From assembly GCA_937928475.1 (NCBI GenBank), contig CALFVE010000247.1:1-6312 (forward strand): DNA of 6,312 nucleotides, in the 5' to 3' direction. Positions within the stretch are counted from its first letter, which is position 1. Every line of letters starts with the position of its first letter. Under the pieces are notes generated by a model. That model was given only the letters and a program-made list of their open reading frames with translations, had not been told where the DNA came from and ran no database searches. Made by a program: the position numbers and the translations under genes. Source of the DNA: an uncultured bacterium. GTDB taxonomy: Bacteria > Armatimonadota > Zipacnadia > Zipacnadales > Zipacnadaceae. Positions 1 to 4,894 of the stretch are shown here, in pieces.

Positions 1-431
1 GCCTTCTCCAGCCGGCGCAGGCCCGGCGTCGTCTTGCGCGTATCCACGATGACCGCGCCGGTTCCCGCCACCGCCTCTACGTAGCGGCGCGTCAGAGTGG
101 CGATCCCGCAGAGCCGCTGGAGAAAGTTAAGCGCAGTGCGCTCGGCGGTCAGGAGATCTCTCGCTGGCCCCGCCATTTCGACCAGACGCTCGCCGCCGGC
201 AAAGGTCTCGCCGTCGGTCAGCCGGGGCTCAAAGGCGATGGCGGGATTGACCTGCCGAAAGACCTCCTCGGCCGCCGCCAGGCCGGCCAGCACGCCTGGC
301 TCGCGCGCCTCCACGCGCGCCCGCGCTGACCGGTGCGCAGGTACGCAGGCTGCCGAGGTAACGTCCCCCGGCCCGAGGTCCTCCTCGAGCGCGCGCCGCA
401 CCAACTCGGAAAGCCACAGGTCGCCGGCCAT
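1..431 (-). CDS. nadC: Nicotinate-nucleotide pyrophosphorylase (quinolinate phosphoribosyltransferase), N-terminal part
   Basis: NadC transfers the phosphoribosyl group of PRPP to quinolinate, releasing CO2 and pyrophosphate and giving nicotinate mononucleotide, the entry to NAD synthesis; it is cytoplasmic. Translating the minus strand from the ATG at 431-429 gives 143 residues before the window ends, about half of the usual 270-290. The start reads MAGDLWLSELVRRALEEDLG, typical of the family, followed by GDVTS at 22-26. The strongest signatures are ERTALNFLQRLCGIATLT (97-114) and DTRKTTPGLR (130-139), which hold conserved Arg and Lys residues that bind quinolinate and PRPP. The start overlaps the panD stop by one base (TGATG), so translation is probably coupled to panD; I see no strong ribosome binding site of its own. 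The gene is cut by the window edge, not broken. Identity is very secure. Confidence 0.96.
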   Translation of the reverse strand, partial: MAGDLWLSELVRRALEEDLGPGDVTSAACVPAHRSARARVEAREPGVLAGLAAAEEVFRQVNPAIAFEPRLTDGETFAGGERLVEMAGPARDLLTAERTALNFLQRLCGIATLTRRYVEAVAGTGAVIVDTRKTTPGLRRLEK

Positions 432-790
432 CAGGGACGCTTCTCGACAATCTCATTGTTGGGGCCTAAGGCAACGAAGGCGGGACGCAGCGCACCGGCC
501 TCTGCCTCCTCGGCCAGGCCGAAGGCGAGAATATGCACGCGGTCGCCCACCATGCCGCGCCGAGCCGCCGGACCGTTGAGGCAGACGGTTCCGCTACCCG
601 CCGGACCTTCAATCACGTAGGTCTCCAGCCGTTCCCCGTTGTTCAAGTTAACCACCAACACGACCTCACCGGGGAGCAGCGCCGCCGCCCGGATGATCTC
701 GGCATCCAGGGTGATGCTCCCCTCGTACTCCAGTTCCGTCTGGGTGATGGTCGCGTTCTGTATCTTGGACCGCAGCATCTGCCGCAGCAT
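431..790 (-). CDS. panD: Aspartate 1-decarboxylase (pyruvoyl-dependent proenzyme)
   Basis: PanD decarboxylates L-aspartate to beta-alanine, one of the two halves of pantothenate. The proenzyme cleaves itself at a Gly-Ser bond and the new N-terminal Ser becomes the pyruvoyl cofactor. I chose the ATG at 790-788, giving 119 residues, because it puts the key residues at the numbers known from the E. coli enzyme: Lys9, cleavage site Gly24-Ser25 (in YEGSITLD), Arg54, Thr57, Tyr58 (in NGERLETYVI) and Asn72. A GAGG stands nine bases upstream. An in-frame ATG at 805-803 would add five residues (MRRLA) and overlap the panC stop as ATGA, but it has no visible ribosome binding site. The 3' end overlaps nadC by one base. 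The gene is intact, with all residues needed for self-processing. It sits directly after panC, as expected for a pantothenate operon. Confidence 0.96.
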   Translation of the reverse strand: MLRQMLRSKIQNATITQTELEYEGSITLDAEIIRAAALLPGEVVLVVNLNNGERLETYVIEGPAGSGTVCLNGPAARRGMVGDRVHILAFGLAEEAEAGALRPAFVALGPNNEIVEKRP

Positions 791-801
791 AGCCAAGCGC
801 C

Positions 802-1641
802 TCATTCGACGACAAGGTTGTCTATCAGTCGGGTTTCCCCCAGGAAGGCCGCCGCCAGCAGCACCGCGGGCCGGCCGGCCTGCGGATGCGGCGCTAGCGT
901 TTCGGGATCGGCCGCCTCCACATATTGTACACGAAAGCGCGGCTCGGAGACCAGCACTTCCTGGGCGCGTCTCACCGCTTCCTCGCCGGTTCCCCCGCGG
1001 CGCAGCACCTCTGCACCGGCCCGCAGGGCCTGGTAGAGGCGCGGAGCCACCGTGCGCTCCTCCGCGGACAGGTAGCGGTTGCGCGAACTCATCGCCAGGC
1101 CGTCCGCCTCGCGTACCGTGGGACAGCCGACCACTTCCACGGGCAGATTTAGGTCGGCGACCATCCGCCGGACTACCACCAGTTGCTGATAGTCTTTCTG
1201 CCCGAAATAGGCGCGCTCCGGCTGCACAATCCCTAGGAGTTTGCAGACCACGGTGGCCACGCCGTCGAAATGTCCAGGCCGGAAGAGGCCCTCCATCCTC
1301 TCTGTTACCCCGGCCACGTGCACAGTGGTGGCGAAGCCCTCCGGGTACATCTCCTCGATCGGCGGGGCAAAGACCAGGTCCACGCCGGCCTCCCTACACA
1401 GCGCGCAATCGGCCTCCAGGGTGCGCGGGTACTTAGCAAAGTCCTCTTGAGGGCCAAACTGAGTGGGATTCACGAAGATGCTGACCACCACGAACCCGTC
1501 GCGACGCCGGGCGGCTTCTATCAGGGATAGATGCCCGGCGTGCAAGGCCCCCATGGTGGGCACAAAGCCGATGCTGCGCCCTTGTGCGCGCGCCTCGGTG
1601 ACCGCTTGCCTGGTTTCTCTAACCGTATGGACCAGTCGCAT
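802..1641 (-). CDS. panC: Pantothenate synthetase (pantoate--beta-alanine ligase)
   Basis: PanC condenses D-pantoate with beta-alanine, using ATP through a pantoyl-adenylate intermediate, to make pantothenate for coenzyme A. The 279-residue protein carries the nucleotidyltransferase signatures of the family: VPTMGALHAGHLSLI with the HxGH motif at 34-37, then FVNPTQFGPQEDFAKYPR, FGQKDYQQLVVVRRMVADL and the KMSKS-like segment AMSSRNRYLS. It ends in FLGETRLIDNLVVE, a usual C-terminus. The frame is open for 44 more codons upstream (to 1773), but that stretch is low-complexity (SPSPQPERSEGVGEG) and is the translation of a hairpin repeat. The ATG at 1641-1639 fits the family length and has GAGG six bases upstream. 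The next gene, panD, begins at or just after the panC stop, and nadC follows. No panB lies in the window, so ketopantoate hydroxymethyltransferase must be encoded elsewhere. Confidence 0.96.
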   Translation of the reverse strand: MRLVHTVRETRQAVTEARAQGRSIGFVPTMGALHAGHLSLIEAARRRDGFVVVSIFVNPTQFGPQEDFAKYPRTLEADCALCREAGVDLVFAPPIEEMYPEGFATTVHVAGVTERMEGLFRPGHFDGVATVVCKLLGIVQPERAYFGQKDYQQLVVVRRMVADLNLPVEVVGCPTVREADGLAMSSRNRYLSAEERTVAPRLYQALRAGAEVLRRGGTGEEAVRRAQEVLVSEPRFRVQYVEAADPETLAPHPQAGRPAVLLAAAFLGETRLIDNLVVE

Positions 1642-1661
1642 CTTGAGCCTCACCCCCCCGG

Positions 1662-1706
1662 CCCCCTCTCCCACGCCCTCGCTACGCTCGGGCTGGGGAG
1701 AGGGGG
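1662..1706 (-). promoter_or_regulatory. Long GC-rich hairpin in the panC leader
   Basis: An inverted repeat begins 21 bases before the panC start. CCCCCTCTCCC (1662-1672) pairs perfectly with GGGAGAGGGGG (1696-1706), and an inner GCCC (1675-1678) pairs with GGGC (1690-1693), closing an 11-base loop. There is no T-run after it on the minus strand, so a standard intrinsic terminator is not shown. It could be a mobile or REP-like palindrome, a leader structure affecting panC translation, or an end of the upstream transcript. A similar but smaller structure at 3952-3969 has the same neighbouring heptamer, CGTCATC on the plus strand. Confidence 0.6.
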
Positions 1707-1807
1707 AGACGTCATCCTTTGTGCTCCCCTTCTCTTGCCCTTCCGCCGTCGCTTCGCCACTGTCGGCCGGCACGCCTAGGCGCCGCCCCTACCTCCCCGG
1801 TTCCGTC

Positions 1808-1862
1808 GTGCTTCCTTTGTGCTTCCTCTGCGCTTCCTCCGCGCTTCCGTTGCGCTACCCTC
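1808..1862. repeat. 11-bp tandem repeat, five units
   Basis: Five consecutive 11-bp units occupy 1808-1818, 1819-1829, 1830-1840, 1841-1851 and 1852-1862. The plus-strand consensus is about G(T/C)GCTTCCTCT. The first four share GCTTCC exactly; the fifth has GCTACC and runs into the stop codon of the upstream membrane protein gene. A degenerate sixth unit may precede at 1797-1807. One strand is purine-rich (AGGAAGC motifs when read on the minus strand). The array lies in the gap between the membrane protein gene and panC. Together with the hairpin nearer panC, this 219-base gap (1642-1860) holds no convincing gene; the rest of it shows nothing I can name. Confidence 0.7.
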
Positions 1863-2685
1863 ACCGCTGCCACCATTCCCGCGGGCTGCCCATGCTCCCG
1901 ATGGCCCAGCCGACCAGCGCGCTTTCCCACAGCAAGTTGAGGCCGAACCACCAAAAGACGAGCCCGCCCCCCATGCTCCAGCCAATCACCCCGCCGAGGA
2001 CGAGCAGAGCGCCCAGGTAGGCCAGGGGCGTCGGCGACAGTTCGCCTTTGAGCCAGACTGCCCACGCGTAGATTAGCGCGCCCAGCCAAGCACTGGCCAC
2101 CCCCGCCAGCAGCAGGTACAGCCACAGGGGAAAGTCCTCCAGCGGGCCGACCTCGGTCAGTTCCTGATCGAAGGTGCGAATGGCGCCGGAGGCCGCCAGG
2201 CTCCCAGCCCCCAGAAACCCGGCCGCCGCCACCAGCAAGAGGTCGAAGGGATTAAGCCCGAACCAGTCAAAGCGTTCAGGCACCCAGCGGATGCCCACTG
2301 CCGCGGCCAGGGCGAGCACGATCCCCCCGACGGCCGTCGGCCACAGCACCGGGGTCGGCGGTGCCAGCCAGATCTGCCGAGGCCGGGCCAGCGCCGCGGC
2401 CTTCCCGGTGTCCTCGCCACCAACTGCAGGCGGCGCCTGGGCGGCCCGGCGCAGCATATCTTCAGCCAGCGCGCGGTTGCCCTCGAACCGGTAGATGTCG
2501 GCCAGGAGCACAAAGACTTCTCGCGCCTCCACGCCCTCGTCCAGCAAACGGGCGCAGATCGCCTTGGCCTCGTCGTTCTCTCCCCGCCGGAAGCGCTCTC
2601 GCGCCTCCCGCAGCAGCCGCCATACCGGCTGGGACGCTTCGCCCTCTGGAACTGATCCCTTGCCCTGTGTTTCAGGACCGTTCAC
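1861..2685 (-). CDS. Hypothetical TPR-like, multi-pass membrane protein
   Basis: I do not recognise a named family. With the GTG at 2685-2683 as start the protein has 274 residues. Residues about 20-83 form a helical hairpin region typical of tetratricopeptide-like repeats (ERFRRGENDEAKAICARLL, then EVFVLLADIYRFEGNRALAE), which would bind another protein. A Pro/Ala linker follows, then four or five hydrophobic segments at roughly 113-133, 147-168, 186-208 and 221-262 (possibly two), rich in Trp and Gly. The frame is open up to a GTG at 2757, but that extension is a Gly/Glu-rich translation of a purine-rich repeat; the chosen GTG has AGGGAG eight bases upstream and is more credible, though uncertain. 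It follows the GspF-like gene by 93 bases on the same strand and may share its transcript. A role as an accessory protein of that membrane system is only inference from position. Confidence 0.75.
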   Translation of the reverse strand: MNGPETQGKGSVPEGEASQPVWRLLREARERFRRGENDEAKAICARLLDEGVEAREVFVLLADIYRFEGNRALAEDMLRRAAQAPPAVGGEDTGKAAALARPRQIWLAPPTPVLWPTAVGGIVLALAAAVGIRWVPERFDWFGLNPFDLLLVAAAGFLGAGSLAASGAIRTFDQELTEVGPLEDFPLWLYLLLAGVASAWLGALIYAWAVWLKGELSPTPLAYLGALLVLGGVIGWSMGGGLVFWWFGLNLLWESALVGWAIGSMGSPREWWQR

Positions 2686-2738
2686 AATCCCCACTCCCTG
2701 CCCTTCCCCTGCGCTTCCACCACTCACCACTCTCCCCC

Positions 2739-2775
2739 CACCTTCTGCACCTTCCACCTTCCACCTGCCACTTCC
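2739..2775. repeat. Imperfect 7-bp tandem repeat, purine-rich on the minus strand
   Basis: On the plus strand CACCTTC occurs at 2739-2745, then in tandem at 2748-2754 and 2755-2761, followed by CACCTGC (2762-2768) and CACTTCC (2769-2775). The minus strand is almost pure purine with G-runs from about 2690 to 2780. It fills the gap after the GspF-like gene. I take it as non-coding low-complexity DNA. Confidence 0.55.
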
Positions 2776-2778
2776 CCC

Positions 2779-3792
2779 TCAATAACTCAGCAGCACATTG
2801 AAGTACCCCGTGTACGCGCTGATCGCGATGAACAGCACCATGATCCCCGCGATGACTGTTGCAATGGGCACGATCAGCGTAGACATGCGCCGGATGCTGC
2901 TGCTGGAGGCCTCCTCAAAATGCTCGGCGACGCGGCTCATCATGGCGTCAATGTTCCCCGTCTGCTCGCCGGTCCTCAACATGTTCAGGGCCATGTCGTC
3001 CATGTGCGGCACCGTGGCCAGCACCGCGGCAACCCCTTTGCCGGCCTCCAGTTGGGGCACGGCCGCTTTCATCGGCTCGCGCAGGGCGGCGTTCCCGGTC
3101 AAATCGGCGGAGAGCGCCACCGCCTGGGGGAGGCTGACTCCCGAGCCGTACAGAGCCGCCAGCGCCCGGCTGAAACGGGCTAGTGCCAGTCGCCGGAAGA
3201 CTGGCCCGAACACCGGCACGCTCAGTTTCAGCGCATCTACGCTCCGGGCCATCTCCCGGCTGGACAGGATCATGTACCGGATGAAATAATAGAGGCCCAC
3301 GGCCAGGGCGACCAGCACCGCCAGCCTGAGCAGGCCGCCGAGCAGCACTACGAACCCTTTCAGCAGGCTCCCGCCGGGCCCGAAGTAGGCCAGCAGCGCG
3401 GGCAAAAGGGTAGGGAAGGCCAAGATGAAGACGAAGAGCACCTTGGGGTAGAAGGTCTCGCGGCTGATCATCTGCCGCAAGGAGTACTCCTGCTCCAGGT
3501 AGGTGGCGATCTGTCCCAGGAGGCGATCCAGCCGGCCCGACTGCTCGCCGGCCTGCACCATCGCGACCTCCACGGGGGTGAAGACGTCGCTGTAGCGGGC
3601 CATGACCTCGCTGAAGGGCTTACCCCGGCGCGTGGAAGCGGCGGCTTCGATGACGGCCATGTGCAGGCGGCCCGGCGGCACCCGGTCGCGCAGGGCCCCC
3701 AGCGACTCGCCAATGCTCATCCCCGCCTCCACCATGGTGGCGAGTTCGCGGAAGAAGGTCGCCTTGCGCTCGATCTGGGTGAGTTTGAGCAT
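2779..3792 (-). CDS. Type II secretion / type IV pilus inner-membrane platform protein (GspF/PilC family)
   Basis: GspF/PilC proteins form the inner-membrane platform that couples the cytoplasmic assembly ATPase to pilin or pseudopilin polymerisation. The 337-residue product has two copies of the T2SF domain. The first is at about 12-130 (FFRELATMVEAGMSIGESL, then MVQAGEQSGRLDRLL at 79-92). The second is at about 205-330 (FSRALAALYGSGVSLPQAV, then MLRTGEQTGNIDAMM at 271-285). The repeated GEQ(S/T)G motif is diagnostic. Hydrophobic segments lie near 117-137, 146-175 and 306-330, the usual three-span layout. It is shorter than the roughly 400 residues of classical PilC because it lacks the N-terminal extension. 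The ATG at 3792-3790 has only a weak GGAAG upstream, inside a palindromic repeat. No ATPase or pilin gene is adjacent, so pilus versus secretion use cannot be decided. Confidence 0.92.
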   Translation of the reverse strand: MLKLTQIERKATFFRELATMVEAGMSIGESLGALRDRVPPGRLHMAVIEAAASTRRGKPFSEVMARYSDVFTPVEVAMVQAGEQSGRLDRLLGQIATYLEQEYSLRQMISRETFYPKVLFVFILAFPTLLPALLAYFGPGGSLLKGFVVLLGGLLRLAVLVALAVGLYYFIRYMILSSREMARSVDALKLSVPVFGPVFRRLALARFSRALAALYGSGVSLPQAVALSADLTGNAALREPMKAAVPQLEAGKGVAAVLATVPHMDDMALNMLRTGEQTGNIDAMMSRVAEHFEEASSSSIRRMSTLIVPIATVIAGIMVLFIAISAYTGYFNVLLSY

Positions 3793-3796
3793 AGTA

Positions 3797-3901
3797 GCGC
3801 AGGCTTCCGAGCCTGTGTCAGGAGCGCAGGCTTACCGGCCGGTCTCCGCGTGGCGCAGGCTGCCAGCCTGTGTCGGTAGCACAGGCTTCCAAGCCTGCGA
3901 C
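3797..3901. repeat. Cluster of four REP-like palindromes
   Basis: Four related units of about 23 bp start at 3797, 3824, 3853 and 3879, spaced 26-29 bases apart. The consensus is about GCGCAGGCTTCCAAGCCTGTGTC, in which CAGGCT and AGCCTG form a short hairpin. Units 1, 3 and 4 keep both arms; unit 2 (3824-3842) keeps the left arm but its right half has diverged. The cluster begins five bases upstream of the GspF-like start codon. Such clusters resemble dispersed extragenic palindromes; no transposase is seen nearby. Confidence 0.75.
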
Positions 3902-3951
3902 TTCCCGCAAAGCCGGCCCTTCATGCCCCTGCAGCACCTGCCCCCGACTCG

Positions 3952-3969
3952 CCCCCGCCCTAGCGGGGG
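3952..3969. repeat. Small GC hairpin in the gap upstream of the GspF-like gene
   Basis: CCCCCGC (3952-3958) pairs perfectly with GCGGGGG (3963-3969) around the loop CCTA. It is followed on the plus strand by GAGAGGGC and then CGTCATC (3977-3983). The panC-leader hairpin likewise has a GAGAGGGGG arm and CGTCATC just beyond it, so both probably belong to one dispersed repeat family. No T-run follows on either strand, so I do not call a terminator. Confidence 0.5.
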
Positions 3970-4090
3970 AGAGGGCCGTCATCATACCGCAGGCGTGCAT
4001 CGTCTGCAACGACAGCGCAAGGGGTGTCCTGAGTCGCTCTCCGACGTTCCTGAAGATCAAGCACCAGGGTAGCCGGGCAGAGGCACCCTT

Positions 4091-4176
4091 GGGATAACCC
4101 CAGATGCCCAGGCGCTTGCGGTTCTGACAGGAGAGGCGCTTGGGCGGGCAGAGGTGGGGCGGCGAGAGCCGCCGGG
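4091..4176 (-). repeat. Direct repeat copy L, downstream of hicA
   Basis: This 86-bp segment aligns without gaps to 4807-4892, with about 65 of 86 positions identical by hand count. Identical blocks include GCGAGAGCCGCCGGG (4162-4176) and a GGCGCTTGC block, and GGCATCTGGGG is shared on the minus strand. The match resumes at TGAAGATCAAGC (4051-4062). Read on the minus strand it encodes RRLSPPHLCPPKRLS, then NRKRLGIWGYP. It also holds a perfect hairpin, GGCGGC-GAGA-GCCGCC (4158-4173). The whole gap 3793-4214 holds this copy, the small hairpin and the palindrome cluster. A 124-residue open frame across it (4192-3818) looks like read-through of repeats rather than a gene. Confidence 0.7.
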
Positions 4177-4214
4177 CCAAGTCCAAAGCCAAGTAAGAAC
4201 GCGCCCTGCCGGGT

Positions 4215-4445
4215 TCACTTCAGCAGTCGGATGAACTCCTCCACGGTAAGCCCCGCGTCACGGATAATGCCGCGCAGGGTCCCGGGTTTCAGGTCGCGGC
4301 CTCCATGCACCGGCACCGAAACTCGCCGCCGTGTGTCCGGGTGAAGCATGATGTGGTGACTGCCCTCTACCCCGTCGAGGAGAAAACCGCCGCGCTCCAG
4401 GGCCCGGAGGGCTTCGCGCCCGTTCACCACCGGGAGACTAGGCAA
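4215..4445 (-). CDS. hicA: HicA family toxin (mRNA interferase)
   Basis: HicA is a small double-stranded-RNA-binding-fold RNase that cleaves mRNA and arrests growth unless HicB binds it. The 76-residue product fits the family from end to end: (M)PSLPVVNGREALRALERGGF, then GSHHIMLHP with the active-site His of the GSH motif at residue 30, then VPVHGG (44-49) and LKPGTLRGIIRDAGLTVEEF (52-71). The start is a TTG at 4445-4443. It is preferred because family members begin with a residue pattern like MP.LPV; the GTG codons five and six residues in are alternatives. The reading frame overlaps the end of hicB by eight bases, so toxin translation probably depends on antitoxin translation. The weak TTG start would also keep toxin output low. 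No residue expected to be essential is missing, so an active toxin is likely. Confidence 0.92.
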   Translation of the reverse strand: MPSLPVVNGREALRALERGGFLLDGVEGSHHIMLHPDTRRRVSVPVHGGRDLKPGTLRGIIRDAGLTVEEFIRLLK

Positions 4446-4716
4446 CCGGCGCCGCCTCCTCCAGCGGCACGGTCACCCGGTACACCAAGGCCTCCAGGGC
4501 CTCGCCCAGACCGAAGGGGAACTCGCTCACGTCCTCCGGGATGGCCTCCCCATGCTTGCGCAGGGACTTGACATAGCCGCGAATGGCTTCTCGCGCCATG
4601 TCCAGACACTCCGGCACCGTTTCCCCCTGTGTGTGACATCCGCGCAGGGCAGGGACCGACACCGAGAAGCCTCCTACCTCCTCGCGCAGTAGCACCACCG
4701 TGTAAGTCAAGACCAT
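4438..4716 (-). CDS. hicB: HicB family antitoxin
   Basis: HicB neutralises HicA by binding over its active site, and in many systems also represses its own operon. The 92-residue product has the partial RNase H-like fold pattern of the family: MVLTYTVVLLREEVGGFSVS with alternating strand residues, VPALRGCHTQGETVPECLDM (21-40), and a helix AREAIRGYVKSLRKHG (41-56). No C-terminal helix-turn-helix or ribbon-helix-helix is evident, so self-repression through its own DNA-binding domain is doubtful. The ATG at 4716-4714 has a strong AGGAGG nine bases upstream. The same frame stays open through 4803 and into the upstream repeat, but the family length and the ribosome binding site favour the shorter form. 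hicB comes first and overlaps hicA by eight bases. Confidence 0.88.
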   Translation of the reverse strand: MVLTYTVVLLREEVGGFSVSVPALRGCHTQGETVPECLDMAREAIRGYVKSLRKHGEAIPEDVSEFPFGLGEALEALVYRVTVPLEEAAPVA

Positions 4717-4806
4717 GGCGGCATTCCTCCTGTTGGGCACATCGTACTCCCGCGTACTCGTGAAGATCAAGCGGTAGTGATGATGGTCATTCGCCACAAA
4801 CACCTC

Positions 4807-4892
4807 CGGGTAGCCCCAGATGCCCGGGCGCTTGCGCTTCCGGCGCCCGAGGCACTCGCCCGGAAAAAGGTAGGCCCGCGAGAGCCGCCGGG
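4807..4892 (-). repeat. Direct repeat copy R, upstream of hicB
   Basis: This is the partner of the repeat at 4091-4176, lying just after the stop codon of the oxidoreductase gene. Read on the minus strand it encodes RRLSRAYLFPGECLG, then KRKRPGIWGYP, continuing EVFVANDHHHYRLIFTS towards hicB. TGAAGATCAAGC recurs at 4761-4772. The spacing to the core is 34 bases here and 28 in copy L, a difference of exactly two codons. Several differences in the best-matching part are synonymous (Gly GGC/GGT, Tyr TAC/TAT, Pro CCG/CCC). The 178-base gap 4717-4894 holds only this repeat and the hicB ribosome binding site. Confidence 0.7.
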
Positions 4893-4894
4893 TT

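Noticed and set aside
1642..1773. N-terminal extension of panC by 44 codons
   Set aside because: It translates the hairpin repeat into low-complexity SPSPQPERSEG sequence. The internal ATG has a ribosome binding site and matches the family start.
1712..2125. A 137-residue minus-strand open frame overlapping the membrane protein gene
   Set aside because: It is another frame of the same region, Arg/Gly/Ala-rich with no domain, and it crosses the 11-bp repeat and intergenic DNA.
2686..2757. Extension of the TPR membrane protein to the GTG at 2757
   Set aside because: The added residues are Gly/Glu-rich and come from a purine-rich repeat tract. A better ribosome binding site stands before the GTG at 2685.
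3797..3901. Possible CRISPR array
   Set aside because: The units are short palindromes about 23 bp long with only 3-10 bases between them. There are no spacer-sized unique segments and no cas genes.
3818..4192. A 124-residue minus-strand open frame
   Set aside because: It runs through the direct repeat, the small hairpin and the palindrome cluster, with no start context and no continuous protein character. Only its first part, the repeat peptide, is of interest.
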